Source: Prevotellaceae bacterium KH2P17 (lineage in GTDB: Bacteria > Bacteroidota > Bacteroidia > Bacteroidales > Bacteroidaceae). From it: a stretch of 64,000 nucleotides of DNA. Location: positions 62,001 to 126,000 of the forward strand of contig FZRE01000006.1 in assembly GCA_900199655.1 (NCBI GenBank), written 5' to 3'. The notes beneath the pieces are model-generated. The model saw nothing but the letters and a program-made list of their open reading frames with translations, searched no databases and was not told where the DNA came from. Below are positions 29,353-37,962 of the stretch, piece by piece. The translations under genes and the position numbers were made by a program. Every line of letters starts with the position of its first letter. Positions within the stretch are counted from its first letter, which is position 1.

Positions 29353-29802
29353 ATGGAAATCAAGACAGTAGGAATAGCTTGCGACCACGCAGGTTATCCA
29401 TTGAAGCAGTTTGTTGTAGATTACCTTGAGAAGAAAGGTTATCCGTTCAAGGACTTCGGAACCTATAGTGACATGAGTTGTGATTATCCCGACTTCGCCC
29501 ATCCGCTTGCAGCAAGCATCGAAAGCGGTGAAGTTTATCCCGGCATTGCCATCTGCGGAAGCGGCGAAGGCATGTGCATCACGCTGAACAAGCATCAGGG
29601 CGTGCGCGCCGGACTGGCCTGGAACAAGGACATAGCCGGGCTTATACGCCAGCACAACGATGCCAACGTAATCTGTCTGCCAGCCCGTTTCATTGACAAC
29701 AAGACAGCAGAAGGCATTCTGGACGCATTCTTCAAAGCCACCTTTGAGGGCGGGCGCCACGAGCGCCGGGTAAAGAAAATACCCGCAGAAGCCAAAGCCT
29801 GA
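29353..29802 (+). CDS. rpiB: Ribose-5-phosphate isomerase B
   Basis: 149 aa, RpiB/LacAB family. It interconverts ribose 5-phosphate and ribulose 5-phosphate. ACDHAGYPLKQ at the N-terminus; active-site region YPGIAICGSGEGMCITLNKH with the catalytic cysteine; the arginine loop GVRAGLAWN. The start MEIKTVGIACDHAG at 29353 is preferred over the TTG at 29341. It is 80 bases after tkt in the same direction, and the two supply the pentose phosphate pathway. Confidence 0.95.
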   Translation: MEIKTVGIACDHAGYPLKQFVVDYLEKKGYPFKDFGTYSDMSCDYPDFAHPLAASIESGEVYPGIAICGSGEGMCITLNKHQGVRAGLAWNKDIAGLIRQHNDANVICLPARFIDNKTAEGILDAFFKATFEGGRHERRVKKIPAEAKA

Positions 29803-29823
29803 AATCTTTAGAGTCATATCATG

Positions 29824-29897
29824 CCACGAATTTTCGCAGGTACCGGCAGCTTTCTCATTATATATATTGCTGCCGACTGACCCGTGGAAATTCGTGG
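29824..29897. other. Two-tier inverted repeat before the transglutaminase-like gene
   Basis: CCACGAATTT (29824-29833) pairs with AAATTCGTGG (29888-29897), and inside it CGGCAGC (29844-29850) pairs with GCTGCCG (29869-29875) around an AT-rich centre. It ends 24 bases before the next ATG and lacks a T-run. It could be an operator, a leader structure or an inefficient terminator. Confidence 0.5.
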
Positions 29898-29921
29898 TTT
29901 ACTGAATGTAACAAACCAAAC

Positions 29922-32543
29922 ATGAACAAACTATTCCTCACCCTCCTGCTTTCGCTGTCGTTTCAGCTAAGCAACGCCCAGCAGCATTTTATCACCGACG
30001 CGCAGTTCCGCGATACTGTAGAGCAGGCGTTCAGGGCCAAACTGCCGCTCATTCAGCCATTGCGGATGTACATCATCGACCCTTTCCGCAAGCTCAAGGC
30101 CACACCCAGGGAAATTGAAGCGCTCAAGTTCCTCTATGCCTACATGCCCACGGCCGATGGCACCGACTATTCTGTCGAGTTCTACCTGCAGAACGTGCGC
30201 CAGACTTTCAAGACCCAAGCGGAGATGCCGTGGGGAGCAAAGGTGCCCGAACTGCTCTTCCGCCACTTCGTACTTCCGCTGCGCGTGAACAATGAGAACC
30301 TGGACTCCGCCCGCATGGTGTTCTACCGCGAGCTGAAAGAGCGCGTGCGCGGCCTCAGCATGAAGGATGCAATCCTCGAAGTGAACCACTGGTGCCACGA
30401 ACATGTTACCTACACACCCTCCGATGCCCGCACCCTTTCGCCCTTGGCCTGCATGCGCAACGCCCTCGGACGGTGCGGAGAAGAGAGCACCTTTACCGTA
30501 GCAGCCCTCCGCTCGGTAGGTATTCCGGCCCGGCAGGTGTACACTCCGCGCTGGGCTCATACCGACGACAACCACGCCTGGGTAGAGGCATGGGCCGACG
30601 GAACCTGGTACTTCCTCGGTGCTTGTGAGCCCGAAGCCGTGCTCAACCTTGGTTGGTTCAACGCGCCGGCATCACGTGCCATGCTGATGCACACCCGGGC
30701 GTTCGGCAACTACCAAGGTCCGGAGGAGGTGATGCTGCGCACTTCCAACTACACCGAAATCAACCTCATCGACAACTACGCAGCTACGGCCCGCGTCGAC
30801 TTCCGCGTCGTGATGCCCGACGGCACCCCCGCAGACCGCGCCCGCGTAGAGTTTAAGATTTACAACTACGCCGAATTCTACACCGCTGTGAACAAGTACA
30901 CCGACGACAAGGGCCAAACCTTCCTCACCGCAGGCAAGGGCGACATGCTGGTTTGGGCCTCCAAGAACGGCCGCTACGGCTTTGCCAAGGCCTCGTTCGG
31001 CCGCGACAAGCTCGTTACCATTACCCTTAACCACGACGAAAAGACGGATAAAGCCCAACAGGTGTTCGACGCCGAACAGCTTGACATTGTGCCCCCGGCC
31101 GAACATGCCGTAATGCCGGAAGTGACGGACGAGCAGGCCAACCGCAACAAACAGCGCTTTGCACAGGAAGACTCCATACGCAAAGCCTACGAGGCCACCT
31201 TCTTCAAGGCTTCAAACTACCCCGGACTCTCAGAAGAGAAGGTGCGGTTGCTCACGCTCTCACGCGGAAACTGGCGCACGATACTGGCTTTCCTCGAGAA
31301 ACACAAGGACAACGAGGCCCGCGCCATCAGTCTGTTGCAGAGCATCAGTACCAAAGACCTGCGCGACATGCCCATGCCCATACTCGACGACAGCTACCTT
31401 GCCACCAGCAACCAGCTCTCGCCACGCGTGGAAGATGAAATGATAATAGCCCCCTTCAAGCGATATTTTGAGAAGCATGCCTTCATAAAATCGTTCATCA
31501 AAGAGTGCCAGAACGATCCTTCCAAACTTGTAAAATGGGTGAAACAAAACATCCGCATCAACCCCGACAAGGGCTCCCTGCGCATCGCACAGACGCCGGT
31601 TGCCGTGATGAAAACCTGCATCACCGACACGCGCAGCCGCGACATCTTCTTTGTTGACCTGGCCCGGAGCCTCAACATCGAAGCCCGCAAGGACGTGGTA
31701 ACGTCGAAGGTGCAGTACAAACACAATGGTCAATGGATTGACGTGAACTTCGACGCCACCGAGCAGAAGCCAACTCCAACCGGCACCCTCGTGCTGAAGT
31801 ACACGTCCACGCCCCAACTCGACGCCCCGAAGTACTACAGCCACTTCAGCATCAGCAAGATAGAGAACGGCAGCGCCACGTTGCTGAACTTCGATGAGGG
31901 CGAAGTCGACATGGGCGGCGGACAAAGCCTGCAGGCCTTCCGCAAAGGAGTAACCCTCGACGAGGGCACCTATCTGCTCGTTACCGGCACCCGCCTGGCC
32001 AACGGCACCGTGCTGGCAACCCACCGCACGTTCAACATCAGGGCCGGCCAGACTACCGACGTAGACCTCACCATGCGCACTTCTGCAACCGAGGTGAGCG
32101 TCATCGGCAGCTTCAACAGCGAGGACAAGTTCCTCAAGGAGGGCCGCGAGGTGAGCATCCTCTCGCAGACAGGCCGCGGCTACTTCGTCGTCGGCATCCT
32201 CGGCGTGGGCCAGGAGCCTACCAACCACGCCCTGCGCGACATTGCGAAGATGAAGACCGAGCTCGACAAATGGGGCCGCCCGTTCGTTCTCCTGTTTGAG
32301 AGTGAGGCCGAGGCCCGCAAGTTCAAGGCCGATGAATTCGGCCAGTTGCCCCGGAACACCATCTTCGGCATAGACCGCGACGGCGCCATCAAGCGGGAAA
32401 TCGTTACGGCCATGAAGCTCAGGAACGACCGCTTGCTGCCCGTGTTCATCATTGCCGACACCTTTAACCGCATCGTCTTCTCCTCGCAGGGCTACACCAT
32501 CGGCCTGGGAGAACAGATAAAGAAGGTAGCCGACAAGCTCTGA
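29922..32543 (+). CDS. Secreted transglutaminase-like protein with thioredoxin-like C-terminus
   Basis: 873 aa. Signal peptide (MNKLFLTLLLSLSFQLSNAQ). The transglutaminase/cysteine-protease fold lies near residues 140-240, with the catalytic cysteine in GRCGEESTFTVAALRS (about 185), the histidine in DDNHAWVEAW (about 216), and GACEPEAVLNLGWF where the third catalytic residue is expected. Beta-rich repeats follow. The last 150 residues look like a thioredoxin-type fold (RPFVLLFESEAEA, LPVFIIADTFNRIVFSSQGY) with no CxxC. It probably acts in the periplasm or on the surface on peptides or proteins; the substrate is unknown. A long palindrome array follows the stop. Confidence 0.85.
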   Translation: MNKLFLTLLLSLSFQLSNAQQHFITDAQFRDTVEQAFRAKLPLIQPLRMYIIDPFRKLKATPREIEALKFLYAYMPTADGTDYSVEFYLQNVRQTFKTQAEMPWGAKVPELLFRHFVLPLRVNNENLDSARMVFYRELKERVRGLSMKDAILEVNHWCHEHVTYTPSDARTLSPLACMRNALGRCGEESTFTVAALRSVGIPARQVYTPRWAHTDDNHAWVEAWADGTWYFLGACEPEAVLNLGWFNAPASRAMLMHTRAFGNYQGPEEVMLRTSNYTEINLIDNYAATARVDFRVVMPDGTPADRARVEFKIYNYAEFYTAVNKYTDDKGQTFLTAGKGDMLVWASKNGRYGFAKASFGRDKLVTITLNHDEKTDKAQQVFDAEQLDIVPPAEHAVMPEVTDEQANRNKQRFAQEDSIRKAYEATFFKASNYPGLSEEKVRLLTLSRGNWRTILAFLEKHKDNEARAISLLQSISTKDLRDMPMPILDDSYLATSNQLSPRVEDEMIIAPFKRYFEKHAFIKSFIKECQNDPSKLVKWVKQNIRINPDKGSLRIAQTPVAVMKTCITDTRSRDIFFVDLARSLNIEARKDVVTSKVQYKHNGQWIDVNFDATEQKPTPTGTLVLKYTSTPQLDAPKYYSHFSISKIENGSATLLNFDEGEVDMGGGQSLQAFRKGVTLDEGTYLLVTGTRLANGTVLATHRTFNIRAGQTTDVDLTMRTSATEVSVIGSFNSEDKFLKEGREVSILSQTGRGYFVVGILGVGQEPTNHALRDIAKMKTELDKWGRPFVLLFESEAEARKFKADEFGQLPRNTIFGIDRDGAIKREIVTAMKLRNDRLLPVFIIADTFNRIVFSSQGYTIGLGEQIKKVADKL

Positions 32544-32573
32544 TTCAGCCTCCGGAACATAATTACCAACTTT

Positions 32574-32706
32574 TTACCGCATGCTGGTAACACCTTTACC
32601 AGTATGCGGTAATTGCATTACCAGATAGTGGTAAAGGCATTACCAGATAGTGGTAAAGGCATTACCAGATAGTGGTAAAGACATTACCAATATGTGGTAA
32701 ACATAC
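32574..32706. repeat. 22-bp-pitch palindrome array, TTACC family, six units
   Basis: Six 17-bp units of form TTACC-N7-GGTAA start at 32574, 32596, 32618, 32640, 32662 and 32684, exactly 22 bp apart. Units 3, 4 and 5 are identical (TTACCAGATAGTGGTAA); the others vary only in the centre. The 5-base linkers are CACCT, TTGCA, AGGCA, AGGCA and AGACA. It lies 30 bases after the transglutaminase-like gene. The following 32707-32810 holds nothing I can identify. Confidence 0.93.
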
Positions 32707-32810
32707 GGTAATTATGCAGCTATGTGCCGGATGGCGCCCTCCCGGCCCCTCGGAGCAGTGTAATGATGAAAAAAAGCATGGTCGGAGTGTAGGATTAGAG
32801 CCTGAAATGC

Positions 32811-32841
32811 TTTGCAGAATGCAAACTTTTTAATACCTTTG
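32811..32841 (+). promoter_or_regulatory. Consensus promoter of a non-coding RNA
   Basis: The -33 TTTG (32811-32814), exactly 19 bases, then the -7 box TACCTTTG (32834-32841). This is the best match to the Bacteroidota vegetative promoter in the window. No open reading frame follows; the transcript runs to a strong terminator. Confidence 0.85.
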
Positions 32842-32847
32842 CACTTA

Positions 32848-33075
32848 GTTTAGAGAGTCGGGCATATACTTAACATGCCGATAAAAGCAGGAAATCCAAC
32901 AAGCAAGAACTTATATTGGTTTAACAAACATAAAGCTTTTCATTTTTTAAGTTGTACTGATTCTACAATCAGGGTGTCAATAACAAGTAGGGATACTTGG
33001 ATACATATTATATAAAATTGTAGTAAGTAGAACAACATAGCACGGAGTCGTGAGACCCTGTGCTATTGTTTTTTC
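32848..33075 (+). ncRNA. Candidate non-coding RNA, 6S-like / Bacteroidales-1-like
   Basis: About 230 nt framed by a consensus promoter and an intrinsic terminator, with no supportable coding frame. Small hairpins can be drawn: GGCAT..ATGCC near 32860-32879, CTGATT-CTAC-AATCAG near 32958-32973, and CAAGT..ACTTG near 32984-33000. The rest is AU-rich and could be open. This size and layout fit the Bacteroidales-1 RNA class, which as I recall is defined by just such a promoter and terminator and has been discussed as a 6S RNA counterpart. The class assignment is my inference; the existence of a transcript is better supported. Confidence 0.6.
33036..33075 (+). terminator. Terminator of the non-coding RNA
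   Basis: ATAGCAC (33037-33043) pairs with GTGCTAT (33060-33066). The inner stem continues towards a GTGA loop, and TGTTTTTTC follows. Confidence 0.88.
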
Positions 33076-33164
33076 AGGCCCACACGCCTGCCGGTGCGCT
33101 GCCGGCGGCGGGCTTCACGGTTGCCGCCTGCAGTGTACAGACCCCCCACTCCCCTTCTCCGGCA

Positions 33165-33198
33165 CAAAAAAATGCCCGCGGCCGTAGCTGCGGGCATC
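33165..33198 (-). terminator. Terminator of pyk
   Basis: On the minus strand GATGCCCGCAGC pairs with GCCGCGGGCAT, followed by TTTTTTTG. It lies 26 bases after the pyk stop. Confidence 0.88.
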
Positions 33199-33223
33199 AT
33201 CGGCCGGGCGGTTGCCGGCGTGG

Positions 33224-34684
33224 TTATTCGGCCGTTTGCTTGGCCGTATGGTCGGGCAGATGGAACTGGTAGCTCTGGTCGAACACCTGACTAACCTTGT
33301 TAATCTCCAGGAACGTGGTGCCTCCACCTTCTCCGAAGCTGCCGCTCAGGTAGGCAATCTTGTCCTCGGGGCGCAGGTATCCTTTCTGCAAGAGCATGCG
33401 CAGGGAGGCCGTGAAGAGGTATTGAGAGCTCACGTGTTCCTTCTGGTAGATGGGTATAATGCCGTAGCTGAGGTTCAGCCAGCGCTGGGTTTTCTCGTTG
33501 TAGCAGATGGCCAGCACGGGCGTGGGGCCGCGGAAGGCGGCTATGTCGCGTGCCGTCTGGCCGGTTTCGCTGGCCGTGATGATGCCTGCCACGCCCAACT
33601 TGCGGGTGGAGTCCATGGCTGCGTGGGCCAGAAACTCCTTCTGCGTGCAGTTGGCACTTAGCGGAATTTCAACTTCCTGGTCACGTTGGCGGTCCTTTTC
33701 TGCCTGCTCGGCGATGGCTGCCATCGTCTGCACGGCCTCCAGGGGGTACTTACCCGAGGCGGTCTCGCCGCTCAGCATGAGGGCATCTGTGCGGTAGTAG
33801 ATGGCGTTGGCAATGTCGGTTACCTCGGCGCGGGTGGGCCTCGGGTTGCTTATCATGGTGTGCAGCATCTGCGTAGCCACAATGACGGGCGTCTTGCGGA
33901 CAATGCACTTGCGGATAATTCGCCGCTGTATGCCGGGTATCTGCTCAATGGGCACCTCGATGCCGAGGTCTCCGCGGGCTATCATAATGCCGTAGGAGGC
34001 CTCTATAATCTCATCAATGTTGTCCACGCCTTCCTGGTTTTCAATCTTCGATATTATCTTGATGTCGCTTCCGTGCTCGTCAAGTATCTTCTGTACGGCC
34101 TGCACGTCGGCCGCACTCCGCACGAAGCTGTGGGCTATGAAGTCAATATCGAGCTCGATGGCGAGCAGGATGTTGCGGTAGTCTTTGTCCGTTATGGCTG
34201 GCAGCTCCACGTGTACGCCGGGCACGTTCACGCTCTTGTGGGCTCCCAACAGGCCGTCGTTCATCACTTCGGCCACCAACATGGGGCCGTCGGCCTCCAC
34301 TACCTTCATGTCTAAAAGTCCGTCGTCAAAGAGCATGTGGTCGCCTACATGCACGTCGGTGGCAATGTCGGAGTACGAAACATTGAGTATATCGTGGGCC
34401 GAATCCATCTCCGGACGGCCGAAAATCTTCACCATGTCGCCCGTATGATAGGCTATCGGGGCCTTTACATCGGTGGTTCTGATTTCCGGTCCCTTGGTAT
34501 CAATCATGATGCCGATGTGGGGCGACACGGCGCGAACATTGCGCACGATGGTGCGGATGCCGTCGGGCTTGGCGTGGGCCGTATTTATGCGCACCACGTT
34601 TACACCCGCAAAGAAGAGCTTACGGATAAAGTCAACGTCGCATCTCAGGTCACTGATGGAGGCTACTATCTTTGTTTGTTTCAT
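33224..34684 (-). CDS. pyk: Pyruvate kinase
   Basis: 486 aa glycolytic enzyme that transfers phosphate from phosphoenolpyruvate to ADP. N-terminal KIVASISDLRCDVDFIRKLF; the substrate and K+ loop GVNVVRINTAHAKPDGIR (a variant of the usual RMNFSHG); MIDTKGPEIRTTDV; catalytic ISKIENQEGVDNIDEI and IMIARGDLGIEVP; PRPTRAEVTDIANAIYYRTDALMLSGETA. The C-terminal regulatory domain is present at normal length. It is a single-gene unit with its own terminator, convergent with the non-coding RNA. Confidence 0.96.
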   Translation of the reverse strand: MKQTKIVASISDLRCDVDFIRKLFFAGVNVVRINTAHAKPDGIRTIVRNVRAVSPHIGIMIDTKGPEIRTTDVKAPIAYHTGDMVKIFGRPEMDSAHDILNVSYSDIATDVHVGDHMLFDDGLLDMKVVEADGPMLVAEVMNDGLLGAHKSVNVPGVHVELPAITDKDYRNILLAIELDIDFIAHSFVRSAADVQAVQKILDEHGSDIKIISKIENQEGVDNIDEIIEASYGIMIARGDLGIEVPIEQIPGIQRRIIRKCIVRKTPVIVATQMLHTMISNPRPTRAEVTDIANAIYYRTDALMLSGETASGKYPLEAVQTMAAIAEQAEKDRQRDQEVEIPLSANCTQKEFLAHAAMDSTRKLGVAGIITASETGQTARDIAAFRGPTPVLAICYNEKTQRWLNLSYGIIPIYQKEHVSSQYLFTASLRMLLQKGYLRPEDKIAYLSGSFGEGGGTTFLEINKVSQVFDQSYQFHLPDHTAKQTAE

Positions 34685-34769
34685 CTTTTCTATATATAAC
34701 GCTGTTCTATCATTGGTTCATAACAACAAGCGAAGCATCGTGCTGCTTCGCCCCTGCGCTGGTTCGGGG

Positions 34770-35519
34770 TTACTTCATGTCGATGATGTCGTTGCCGGAC
34801 TCGCCCTGCTGCGGAGCTGCGGCAGCGGAACTGTCAGGCTGCTCCACCACTTCGAACTTGAAGGGCAGCTTCTCCCGCTTGGCCGGTGTCTTGTCCCAAC
34901 CCACGGGATGGTTCAGTTCCAGCACCTGGTCGTCGGCCAACTGCAGGGCTTTCTGCAAGGTCTCGCGATCCATGGTCTCGCGTGCAACGGTGCCCAAGCC
35001 CAGCGCCGTGCAGGCCAGATAGATGTTCTGCGACACGTAACCGGCATCCATGGCGCCCAGTTTCTCGCCTGTCTGGCGGCCTCCGAACTTGCTCTGGTCG
35101 CTCACCAGCAGCAGGCAGAGCGGCACGTTGGTAGTAAAAGTCTGCCTACCGGCCACCGCCGGGCGCAGGTCTTTGCTGCTCTTCCGGGTCAGCGTGTTGT
35201 TGGCGGGGTCGTAGAGGTAGGCTCCCTCCTTGCGGATAACGTAGACCCTGATGTCCTGGGCATTGATGGCAGAAGGCGCGGTAATCTTGGATTCGGCCGG
35301 CCGGCTGATGCCGCAGGCAGCCCACAGCAACTGTGACAGCGTGGCGTTGTCTACCTCGCGTTGCTCGTACTCACGCACCGAGCGCCGCTGCTGCAGTGCA
35401 CCGTAAAGGCTCATCTCCACGTTCTTGGAGGGTGCGGGCAGCGTTACCACGTCCTGGGCCATAGCTCCGCCTGTCAGCAACAGGGCAAAAGCCACTGAAA
35501 ACAGTATTCTTTTCTTCAT
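34770..35519 (-). CDS. Exported SagB/ThcOx-type nitroreductase family protein
   Basis: 249 aa. The N-terminus (MKKRILFSVAFALLLTGGAM) is a signal peptide, unusual for an FMN enzyme because most nitroreductases are cytoplasmic. The domain starts at LQQRRSVREYEQREVDNATLSQLLWA, then DAGYVSQNIYLACTALGLGTVA and the C-terminal NHPVGW. The C-terminus is a short A/Q/S-rich tail. A -7 box (TAACTTTG on this strand, 35544-35551) precedes it. FMN binding and substrate are unproven; it may modify or reduce periplasmic compounds. Confidence 0.85.
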   Translation of the reverse strand: MKKRILFSVAFALLLTGGAMAQDVVTLPAPSKNVEMSLYGALQQRRSVREYEQREVDNATLSQLLWAACGISRPAESKITAPSAINAQDIRVYVIRKEGAYLYDPANNTLTRKSSKDLRPAVAGRQTFTTNVPLCLLLVSDQSKFGGRQTGEKLGAMDAGYVSQNIYLACTALGLGTVARETMDRETLQKALQLADDQVLELNHPVGWDKTPAKREKLPFKFEVVEQPDSSAAAAPQQGESGNDIIDMK

Positions 35520-35660
35520 TTCGGTATATACTTTTAGTTGCTACAAAGTTAGTAAAAAAAGGAGGAAAGACGGAACGAAAGGACGAAAAAAACATTAAAT
35601 GAAGATTTTATACAGCGCGGAACAGCGCCCTTGCAGCCCGCAGCGGGAAACCTGGTGCTG

Positions 35661-36740
35661 CTAAAACTCGAAGTCGAAGTACAGCTGCACCCACTCGCCC
35701 CGGTGCATTTCGTCGCTGCGCGGATTTGATACCGACAGCCCCATGAGCCTCACGCGCCTGCCCGGCGAGCAGCTCACCTGCTCCAGCAGCTTGCGGGCAA
35801 GGGGCAGGATGTCGTCCTTCGTCCTCAACACCTGCGTGGTTGTAAGGCTCCGGGTTATCTGGGTAAAGTCGTGGAACTTGATTTTCAGCGTCAGCGTCTG
35901 CCCCTCGAAGTGCGATTTCTGCAGCCTTCCTTCCAGTTCCAGAGCGGTATGGCAGAGCGCCGCCTGCAGCTGGCCAGGCTCGAAAAGGTCTTCCTCGAAG
36001 GTGCGCTCGCAGCCAACCGACTTCCTTATCCAGTCGGTTTCAACCGGCCGGTTGTCGATGCCGCGGGCGAAGTTGTAATATATCTGCCCCATCTTGCCGA
36101 ACACTTCGCGCAGGTGTTGCTGCGAGCAACGGCGCAACTGCAGACCCGTGAAGATGCCCATGCGGTGCATCTTCTCCGCCGTCTTGGGCCCCACGCCCCA
36201 AAAATCCTCAACAGGCAGGCCCGCGATGAAGTCCATCGCCCTGTCGGGATGTATCACGCAGAGGCCGTCGGGCTTGCGATAATCGGACGCTATCTTAGCC
36301 AGAAACTTGTTGTACGATACTCCGGCCGAGGCCGTAAGCTGCAACTCCTCGCGTATGCGGCGCTTGATGTCGCGCGCGATGTCCACGGCCAGCCCGATGC
36401 CTTTCTTGTTCTCGGTCACGTCGAGGAACGCTTCATCAATGGAAAGCGGCTCGATGAGGTCCGTATAATCGCTGAAGATGCGGTGCACAGCCTGCGAAAC
36501 CTCCTTGTAGACGGCGTAACGCACGGGTACGATGATGAGCTGCGGGCACAGCTTCTTGGCTATCTGGACCGACTGCGCCGAGTGAACGCCGAACCTGCGG
36601 GCCTCGTAGCTGGCCGTTGTCAGCACGCCCCGCTCCGAGTCGTGGCCCACGGCAACGGGCTTGCCCCGCAGTTCGGGATTGTCTCTCTGCTCGACCGAAG
36701 CAAAGAAAGCATCCATGTCAACGTGTATAATCTTGCGCAT
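35661..36740 (-). CDS. dinB: DNA polymerase IV (Y family)
   Basis: 359 aa error-prone translesion polymerase. Catalytic residues lie in IIHVDMDAFFASVEQRDNPE and in LIEPLSIDEAFLDVT. There is an HhH segment (VGPKTAEKMHRMGIFTGLQL) and a little-finger domain (TLKIKFHDFTQITRSLTT). The ATG at 36740 was chosen: it is preceded by a good Shine-Dalgarno sequence (GGAGGTGAGC), which is rare in this phylum. The longer frame would use a TTG at 36755 upstream of it. No beta-clamp motif was checked in detail. Confidence 0.95.
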   Translation of the reverse strand: MRKIIHVDMDAFFASVEQRDNPELRGKPVAVGHDSERGVLTTASYEARRFGVHSAQSVQIAKKLCPQLIIVPVRYAVYKEVSQAVHRIFSDYTDLIEPLSIDEAFLDVTENKKGIGLAVDIARDIKRRIREELQLTASAGVSYNKFLAKIASDYRKPDGLCVIHPDRAMDFIAGLPVEDFWGVGPKTAEKMHRMGIFTGLQLRRCSQQHLREVFGKMGQIYYNFARGIDNRPVETDWIRKSVGCERTFEEDLFEPGQLQAALCHTALELEGRLQKSHFEGQTLTLKIKFHDFTQITRSLTTTQVLRTKDDILPLARKLLEQVSCSPGRRVRLMGLSVSNPRSDEMHRGEWVQLYFDFEF

Positions 36741-36911
36741 GCTCACCTCCTGCAAAAGTAATCAAAAACCCGCAGAACGGCAAACATTGCCGCCGGGTTT
36801 TCGCTCCGCCGCCGCCCCCTGCCCCTACCTTATATATAATAGGGGGCATGCGGCGGCGCATTCTTTTTGTTAAAAATTTACAATACGTGGCATGACATAA
36901 AGATTTTTACC

Positions 36912-36919
36912 TATATTTG
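36912..36919 (+). promoter_or_regulatory. -7 promoter box for the DUF4332 gene
   Basis: TATATTTG, followed by CA, matches TAnnTTTG. The start would be near 36925, giving a leader of about 34 bases. Confidence 0.65.
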
Positions 36920-36958
36920 CAGCTACAAAGCAATGTTTTTTATTAATACCTAAACACT

Positions 36959-37366
36959 ATGGCTTATAAAATTGTTGACGTCGAGGGTATCGGCGAAGTT
37001 TATGGAAAGAAATTAGTTGAGGCAGGCATCAAGACCGTTGATGATCTGTTGGAGAATTGCAAGAAGCCGGCAGGACGCAAGGCACTGGAAGAGAAGACGG
37101 GTATCAACGGCAAGCTGATACTTACCTGGACCAACCATGCCGACCTGATGCGTATAGACGGCGTTGGCCCACAGTTCTCCGAACTGCTCGAAGCCGCCGG
37201 AGTTGACACCGTGAAGGAGCTCAAGCACCGCGTGGCAGAGAACCTGCAGCCCAAGCTGGAGGAAGTGAACGCACAGAAGAACCTGGTGAACCGCGTGCCA
37301 TCTCTTAAGGAAGTGCAGAAGATGATTGACCAGGCCAAGGAGCTGCCTACCGTGGTGGAGTACTAA
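36959..37366 (+). CDS. DUF4332 / helix-hairpin-helix protein
   Basis: 135 aa, with two helix-hairpin-helix-like repeats: VEGIGEVYGKKLVEAGIKTVDDLL (residues 8-31) and IDGVGPQFSELLEAAGVDTVKELK (about 62-85). This is the pattern of the DUF4332 family. HhH motifs usually contact DNA backbone or other proteins, so a role in DNA-associated processes is plausible, but none is demonstrated. It is a single gene with its own promoter; a palindrome array and the HU gene follow in the same direction. Confidence 0.85.
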   Translation: MAYKIVDVEGIGEVYGKKLVEAGIKTVDDLLENCKKPAGRKALEEKTGINGKLILTWTNHADLMRIDGVGPQFSELLEAAGVDTVKELKHRVAENLQPKLEEVNAQKNLVNRVPSLKEVQKMIDQAKELPTVVEY

Positions 37367-37519
37367 CCCGGCGGGCTGCAACAACGCAGTTAAGGCCGTG
37401 ACGAGGGTGGAGAACGGGCAGACAGTCTGCCGGTTTCGCATCTTCGTCATGGCCTTTGTCGCTTTCTTGGCCCACCATCTCACAGCTTCCGTAAGGCGCT
37501 GGCAGCCAAGGCGTTTTGG

Positions 37520-37629
37520 CGGAGGTGTCGTTCAAGCCTCTTGAAGATGCCCTTCAAGCCCCTTGAAGCATAGGTTCAAGGGGCTTGAACGATACGTTCA
37601 GGGAGCTTGAACCATAGCTCCGCCAAAAC
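37520..37629. repeat. 22-bp-pitch palindrome array, TTCAA family, locus 2
   Basis: Four units of form TTCAA-N5-TTGAA (the last with TTCAG) start at 37531, 37553, 37575 and 37597, exactly 22 bp apart, with 7-base linkers GATGCCC, GCATAGG and CGATACG. Outer arms TTTTGGCGGAG (37514) and CTCCGCCAAAA (37618) bracket the array. It lies in the 596-base gap between the DUF4332 gene and HU; 37630-37860 shows no gene. Confidence 0.92.
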
Positions 37630-37898
37630 CGCCAGCCCACGGCACCCTCCCGCCCTCGGCTCTCCCACCCTGCCCCAGGCCCCATTCTGCCGCCCTGCTG
37701 CCCTCAACGGGCAAAGCTGAAACAGAGTGGTAAGGAAGAGAAACGGACTCTCTTTTCTTGACAAAAGAACCAACACGAGTTGCCGAAACACGTGAGTTTC
37801 GGGATATAACGAACTGAAAATTAAGCACTTCTACAACATTTTTAGAGCTTAATATGCAAAAAACAGCCAATAAATTTTCATTTGAAACAAAAAAACCT

Positions 37899-37906
37899 TA
37901 TATTTG
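37899..37906 (+). promoter_or_regulatory. -7 promoter box for HU
   Basis: TATATTTG, followed by CA. A TTTG is present upstream at 37881 but only 14 bases away, so the -33 element is uncertain. The leader before the HU ATG would be about 50 bases. Confidence 0.6.
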
Positions 37907-37962
37907 CAATCCGAGTTTAAGACTAAAGTAAAATTATGCAACATCAATAATAACAAAGTATA

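Noticed and set aside
32574-32706. A CRISPR array (regular 22-bp repeats)
   Set aside because: Units are self-palindromic, linkers are 5 bases and nearly identical, there are no unique spacers and no cas genes.
32848-33075. tmRNA or RNase P RNA
   Set aside because: Too short for either (about 230 nt), and no tRNA-like ends or tag frame are visible.
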